Assembly: GCF_031760065.1 (NCBI RefSeq)
Contig: NZ_CP134500.1
Coordinates: forward strand, 5,518,001 to 5,582,000
Source: Streptomyces durocortorensis
Lineage (GTDB): Bacteria; Actinomycetota; Actinomycetes; Streptomycetales; Streptomycetaceae
Direction: 5' to 3'
DNA length: 64,000 bases
The position numbers and the translations under genes were made by a program. Every line of letters starts with the position of its first letter. Positions within the stretch are counted from its first letter, which is position 1. The notes beneath the pieces are model-generated. The model had not been told where the DNA came from and did no database searches. It saw only the letters and a program-made list of their open reading frames with translations. Shown here piece by piece: positions 59,868-64,000 of this stretch.

Positions 59868-60794
59868 GTGCTGGGTCCCGTGATTCTCGCCGCATCGCGC
59901 AGCGACAAGATGCGCCGGTTCGTCTCGGCCGCGCCCGGCACCAAGCAGGTCGTCGACCGCTTCATCGCCGGGGAGACCGTCGACCAGGTCGTGCCGATCG
60001 TCGTGGACGCCGCGGACAAGGGCCTGGAGGTCACGCTCGACGTCGTCGGTGAGGACATCACCACCCCCGGGCAGGCCGAGGCCGCGCGCGACGCGTACCT
60101 GGAGCTCATCGAGCGTCTGAAGGCCCTGGACCTGGGCCCCCGCGCCGAGATGTCCGTCAAGCTGTCGATGTTCGGCCAGGCGCTGGAGAACGGCCACGAG
60201 CTCGCCCTCGCCAATGTGCGCCCCGTCGTCGAGGCGGCGGCCGCCATCGGCACCACGGTCACCCTGGACGCCGAGGACCACACCACCCTCGACTCGATGT
60301 TCGCCATCCACGAGGAGCTGCGGAAGGACTTCCCGCAGACCGGATGCGTCATCCAGTCCTACCTGTTCCGCACCGAGGACGACGCCCGTCGGCTCGCCGC
60401 CGCGGGCAGCCGCGTACGCATCGTGAAGGGCGCCTACAAGGAGCCCGCCTCCGTCGCGTACCAGGACAAGGCCGAGATCGACAAGGCGTACGTCCGTATC
60501 ACCAGGATCCTGATGGAGGGCGAGGGCTACCCGATGATCGGGTCCCACGATCCCCGTCTCATCGCCATCGCCCAGGAGCTGGGCCGCCAGGCGGGGCGCA
60601 AACTGGATGAGTACGAGTTCCAGATGCTGTACGGCATCCGCAGCGACGAGCACATCCGGCTCGCGGCCGAGGGCCACCGGATGCGCGTCTACACGGCGTA
60701 CGGCACCGACTGGTACGGATACTTCATGCGACGCCTCGCGGAGAAGCCGGCCAACCTGCTGTTCTTCGCCCGTTCGGTCCTCACCAAGGGCTGA
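59868..60794 (+). CDS. Proline dehydrogenase
   Basis: This 308-residue FAD enzyme oxidises proline to pyrroline-5-carboxylate. It has family motifs VSVKLSMFG-type (AEMSVKLSMFGQAL), IVKGAYKEP, GSHDPRLI, and the C-terminal YGTDWYGYFMRRLAE-type region. The GTG at 59868 has TGGAGG 6 bases upstream; the longer frame from 59718 runs through the operator. The next gene performs the second step. Confidence 0.95.
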   Translation: MLGPVILAASRSDKMRRFVSAAPGTKQVVDRFIAGETVDQVVPIVVDAADKGLEVTLDVVGEDITTPGQAEAARDAYLELIERLKALDLGPRAEMSVKLSMFGQALENGHELALANVRPVVEAAAAIGTTVTLDAEDHTTLDSMFAIHEELRKDFPQTGCVIQSYLFRTEDDARRLAAAGSRVRIVKGAYKEPASVAYQDKAEIDKAYVRITRILMEGEGYPMIGSHDPRLIAIAQELGRQAGRKLDEYEFQMLYGIRSDEHIRLAAEGHRMRVYTAYGTDWYGYFMRRLAEKPANLLFFARSVLTKG

Positions 60795-60873
60795 GCACCC
60801 GGCCCCGACCCCGGGCTGAACCGGCCACGGCCGACACACCCATCCCCGCCGACACCAAGGAGACAAGGCAACC

Positions 60874-62505
60874 ATGGACGCCGTCACCCAGGTCCCCGCG
60901 CCGGTCAACGAGCCGGTCCACTCCTACGCCCCGGGTTCCCCGGAGCGCGCCCGCCTGGAGGTGAAGCTCAAGGAGCTCGCCGACAATCCGATCGACCTGC
61001 CGATGACCATCGGCGGCGAGAAGCGGATGGGCGGCGGCGAGCGTGTGAACGTCGTACAGCCGCACAACCACAAGGCCGTCATCGGCACCTTCGCGGGCGC
61101 CACCGAGCAGGACGCGCAGGACGCCATCGACGCGGCCCTCGCCGCCGCTCCGGCCTGGCGCGCGATGTCCTTCGACGACCGCGCGGCGATCATCCTGCGC
61201 GCCGCCGAGCTGCTGTCGGGCCCCTGGCGCGAGACGCTGGCCGCCTCCACGATGCTCGGCCAGTCCAAGACCGCCCAGCAGGCCGAGATCGACACCCCCT
61301 GCGAGCTGATCGACTTCTGGCGCTTCAACGTGCACTACGCGCGCCAGATCCTCGCCGAGCAGCCCCCGGCGAACTCCCCGGGCGTGTGGAACCGCATGGA
61401 CCACCGCCCGCTGGAGGGCTTCGTCTACGCGATCACGCCGTTCAACTTCACGGCCATCGCGGGCAACCTCCCCACCGCCCCCGCCCTCATGGGCAACGTC
61501 GTGGTGTGGAAGCCGTCCCCGACCCAGACCCACGCCGCCGTGCTGCTGATGCAGCTCCTGGAGGAGGCCGGTCTGCCCAAGGGCGTCATCAACCTGGTCA
61601 CCGGCGACGGCAAGGCCGTCTCCGAGGTGGCGCTGAACCACCGCGACCTGGCCGGTATCCACTTCACCGGCTCGACCCCCACCTTCCAGCACCTGTGGAA
61701 GACCGTCGGCAACAACATCGCCAACTACCGCACCTACCCGCGGCTCGTCGGCGAGACCGGCGGCAAGGACTTCGTCGTCGCGCACCCCAGCGCCGACCGC
61801 GCCGTCCTGAAGACCGCGCTGACCCGCGGCTCCTTCGAGTTCCAGGGCCAGAAGTGCTCGGCGTCCTCCCGGGCGTACGTCCCGGCCTCCATCTGGAACT
61901 CCGGTTTCAAGGAGGAGTTCGCGGCCGAGGTCGACTCCATCAAGATGGGTGACGTCACCGACCTGACGAACTTCATCGGAGCCGTCATCGACGAGCGCTC
62001 GTTCGCCAAGAACAAGGCCGCGATCGACCGCGCCAAGTCCGACCCGGCGTGCACGGTCGTCGCGGGCGGCACCTACGACGACTCGGTGGGCTACTTCGTC
62101 CGTCCGACCGTCATCGAGTGCTCCGACCCCGAGAACGAGGTCTTCACGACCGAGTACTTCGGCCCGATCCTCGCGATCCACGTCTACGAGGACGAGAAGT
62201 ACGACGCCATGCTGGAGCAGATGGAGTCGGTGTCCGACTACGCGCTGACCGGCTCGGTCATCGCGGGCGACCGCGCGGCCGCCGCGTACACGATGGACAA
62301 GCTCCGCTACGCCGCGGGCAACTTCTACATCAACGACAAGTCGACCGGCGCCGTCGTCGGCCAGCAGCCCTTCGGCGGCGGCCGTGCCTCCGGCACCAAC
62401 GACAAGGCGGGCGCCCCGCAGAACCTCCAGCGCTGGACTCTGACCCGGGCCATCAAGGAGACGCTGGTCCCGCCGACCGACTACACCTACCCCCACCAGG
62501 GCTGA
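60874..62505 (+). CDS. pruA: L-glutamate gamma-semialdehyde (P5C) dehydrogenase
   Basis: This 543-residue aldehyde dehydrogenase converts glutamate semialdehyde to glutamate. Catalytic C328 lies in EFQGQKCSASSR, and the NAD-binding ATPFNFTAIAGNLPT region and IHFTGSTPTF are present. The ATG has AAGGAG upstream and follows proline dehydrogenase by 79 bases. Together they form the proline utilisation pathway. Confidence 0.95.
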   Translation: MDAVTQVPAPVNEPVHSYAPGSPERARLEVKLKELADNPIDLPMTIGGEKRMGGGERVNVVQPHNHKAVIGTFAGATEQDAQDAIDAALAAAPAWRAMSFDDRAAIILRAAELLSGPWRETLAASTMLGQSKTAQQAEIDTPCELIDFWRFNVHYARQILAEQPPANSPGVWNRMDHRPLEGFVYAITPFNFTAIAGNLPTAPALMGNVVVWKPSPTQTHAAVLLMQLLEEAGLPKGVINLVTGDGKAVSEVALNHRDLAGIHFTGSTPTFQHLWKTVGNNIANYRTYPRLVGETGGKDFVVAHPSADRAVLKTALTRGSFEFQGQKCSASSRAYVPASIWNSGFKEEFAAEVDSIKMGDVTDLTNFIGAVIDERSFAKNKAAIDRAKSDPACTVVAGGTYDDSVGYFVRPTVIECSDPENEVFTTEYFGPILAIHVYEDEKYDAMLEQMESVSDYALTGSVIAGDRAAAAYTMDKLRYAAGNFYINDKSTGAVVGQQPFGGGRASGTNDKAGAPQNLQRWTLTRAIKETLVPPTDYTYPHQG

Positions 62506-62546
62506 CGCCCTCCCGGGGCGCCGCAGCACGCCGCCCCGGGCCCCAG

Positions 62547-62570
62547 GGGCTCTCCGCCGCGGGAGAGCCC
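62547..62570 (+). terminator. Terminator after pruA
   Basis: GGGCTCTCC (62547-62555) pairs with GGAGAGCCC (62562-62570) around a 6-base loop, 42 bases after the pruA stop. It is followed by TT, giving a terminator-like 3' edge. Confidence 0.7.
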
Positions 62571-62579
62571 TTCCTGAGC

Positions 62580-62619
62580 ACCGCCCCCCGACCGGTCCCC
62601 CTACCGGCCGGGGGGCGGT
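62580..62619. terminator. Convergent terminator between pruA and the nitroreductase gene
   Basis: ACCGCCCCCCG...CCGG pairs with CCGG...CGGGGGGCGGT, followed by TTT. It lies between two convergent genes and may serve both. Confidence 0.6.
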
Positions 62620-62652
62620 TTCCATGGCGGGGCCTTTCTGCGAGGCGGCCCG

Positions 62653-63363
62653 TCAGATCTCCACCAGCACCTGATCCAGCGACTTGCGTACCAGGTCGGG
62701 GACCTCGCAGTCGTCCGCGGGATGGCCGACGGGGATCACGGCGAACGCCTTCTCGTTCTCGGGCCGGCCCAGCACCTCGCCGAGGAAGCGCATCGGGCTC
62801 GGGGTGTGGATCAGCGCGGCGAGCCCGGACAGATGCAGGGCGGTGAGCAGCATGCCCACCGCGATCCCGACCGACTCGTCGACGTAGTAGTGCTTGCGCT
62901 TGGTGCCGTCCTCGCCCAGCCAGTAGCGCTGCTGGAAGACCACGATCAGGGCGGGCGCGTCCGTCATATGGGCCTTGACCTCGTCGGTGCCCAGCGGGCG
63001 CAGGGCGGCGAGCCACTCCTCGCCGAGCCGCCCGTCGTAGCTCAGCTTCTCCTCGTGCTCGGCGGCCTCCCGGATGTGGCGGCGTACCTCCGGGTCCTTG
63101 ACCAGGACGAAGGTCCACGGCTGCTGGTGGGCGCCCGAGGGGGCGGTGGCCGCGCAGGCGATGGCGTCGCGCAGCACCTGCTCGGGGACGGGGTCGGGGG
63201 AGAAGGCGCGGACGGTCCTGCGCTCGTCCATCCGGCGGCGCAGCCGGGCGGCATGGGCCAGGGATGTCCCCGGGGCGATCCGTTCGGGGCGGTAGGGCGT
63301 GGGGCGGTACGGGTCGCCATGGGTGGGCGACCACTGCTGAGGTGCGGGTGTCGTGTCGGACAT
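62653..63363 (-). CDS. Nitroreductase-family flavoprotein
   Basis: This 236-residue FMN oxidoreductase has the nitroreductase N-terminal pattern (RRMDERRTVRAFSPDPVPEQVLRDAI) and the FMN-binding TAPSGAHQQPWTFVLV, and YYVDESVGIAVGMLLTALHLSGLAAL. Such proteins reduce nitro groups or, in related forms, dehalogenate tyrosines. It converges on pruA. The ATG at 63363 gives a family-like length. Confidence 0.88.
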   Translation of the reverse strand: MSDTTPAPQQWSPTHGDPYRPTPYRPERIAPGTSLAHAARLRRRMDERRTVRAFSPDPVPEQVLRDAIACAATAPSGAHQQPWTFVLVKDPEVRRHIREAAEHEEKLSYDGRLGEEWLAALRPLGTDEVKAHMTDAPALIVVFQQRYWLGEDGTKRKHYYVDESVGIAVGMLLTALHLSGLAALIHTPSPMRFLGEVLGRPENEKAFAVIPVGHPADDCEVPDLVRKSLDQVLVEI

Positions 63364-63587
63364 GGGCGCAGTGTGCGCGGTGGCGGAGGCCGGGGGAAGC
63401 GGTGCTTCGGACAGGACGGGAGCGGGTCCCGGTCAGTGTCCGATGACCGGGACCGACCGTCCGCCGATGCCCCTGGGGTGCGCGGCCTTGGATGCCCCCG
63501 GGGCACGCACCCTTGTGGTTAGGTAATGAACATGTCAAATTCCTTTTCGGTACGTCCCCACACGTCACCCGAGAAGGAGTCCCCCCC

Positions 63588-64000
63588 ATGAGACGCAACT
63601 CCCGCGCGCGCCTCGGCGTTTCCCTGCTGCTCGTCGCCGGCGCCCTCGGCCTCGGCGCGGCTCCCTCCGCCTCCGCCGCCGACCCGTCCGCCTCCGCCGC
63701 CCCCTCGGCGATCCCCGCCCCGTCCGCGTACGCGCTCGACGCCAAGGTCGAACGCGTGCTCGGTGCCGACACCGCGGGAAGCTACCTCGACCGCAGGACC
63801 GGCGACCTGGTCGTCACCGTCACCACCGACCGGGCCGAGGAGCAGGCCCGCGCCGCCGGGGCCACCGTCCGCCGGGTGACCCGCAGCGCCGCCGAACTCC
63901 GGTCGGCCATGGACACCCTGGAGGCCGAGGCGAAGATCACCGGCACCTCCTGGGGCGTCGACCCGCGCACCAACCAGGTCGTGGTCGAGGCCGACTCCTC
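63588..64000 (+). CDS. Secreted S1-family protease precursor (partial, 5' end)
   Basis: The visible 137 residues start with a Sec signal (RLGVSLLLVAGALGLGAAPSASA), then a pro-region with VTRSAAELRSAMDTLEAEAK and ITGTSWGVDPRTNQVVVEADSS, the prodomain pattern of streptogrisin-type (alpha-lytic-protease-like) S1 peptidases. The active domain lies beyond the window. The ATG has GAAGGAG upstream. The AT-rich stretch before it (about 63515-63550) probably holds the promoter. Confidence 0.8.
   Translation, partial: MRRNSRARLGVSLLLVAGALGLGAAPSASAADPSASAAPSAIPAPSAYALDAKVERVLGADTAGSYLDRRTGDLVVTVTTDRAEEQARAAGATVRRVTRSAAELRSAMDTLEAEAKITGTSWGVDPRTNQVVVEADS

Overview
The window is a high-GC stretch (GC-rich third codon positions, many GTG and TTG starts, several leaderless promoters) that reads as the chromosomal core of a Streptomyces. 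From memory, the gene order matches the S. coelicolor region from about SCO5468 to SCO5520; this was recalled and not searched. Most of it is conserved housekeeping DNA with small accessory insertions and some decayed genes.

Layout. 1-6000: a Spo0M-family gene, then a minus-strand glycine/serine block (gcvT-gcvH-glyA, then sdaA) under a tandem glycine riboswitch. 6150-8644: a small ATPase with a TTA codon and two SseB-like paralogues. 8865-14748: a five-gene peptide ABC importer. 14767-24923: single genes and small operons (TRIC channel, thioesterase, TetR, cysteine desulfurase with mnmA, amidase, a hydrolase without its catalytic residues, LOG protein, SDR, MetE-like protein). 24957-33649: ligA, a TTA-containing RmdB-like c-di-GMP protein, and gatC-gatA-small membrane gene-gatB. 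33858-44475: phospholipase C, MMPL transporter, acetyltransferase, a LuxR fragment, a sugar-dehydrogenase lipoprotein, an aldo/keto reductase and a hydroxyacid dehydrogenase. 44666-53248: a second c-di-GMP protein with a degenerate EAL domain, then ilvB-ilvN-ilvC behind an attenuator with an Ile-Leu-Val-Leu leader peptide, then serA. 53459-57394: a polymorphic toxin locus. 57499-64000: a cis-prenyltransferase, the divergent PucR regulator and proline catabolism genes, a nitroreductase and the start of a secreted protease.

The most distinctive system is the toxin locus. An 849-residue protein carries N-terminal membrane segments, a Flp/Tad-pilin-like segment (G165, then E170-Y171), a long Gly/Ala/Asp and Gly/Thr repeat linker, a pretoxin region and a C-terminal nuclease domain resembling Tox-REase-5. 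It is followed by a probable Imm52-type immunity gene and a translationally coupled gene of unknown function. A hairpin overlaps the toxin stop codon and a promoter-like box lies before the immunity gene, so the immunity gene may be transcribed independently.

The genes fit together as metabolic blocks. Glycine is cleaved by GcvT/H, its one-carbon unit is exchanged through GlyA, and serine is deaminated by SdaA. Ile/Val/Leu synthesis and serine synthesis lie side by side. Proline is oxidised in two steps to glutamate under a divergent regulator. Two c-di-GMP proteins, one needing the bldA tRNA for a TTA codon, link the region to development.
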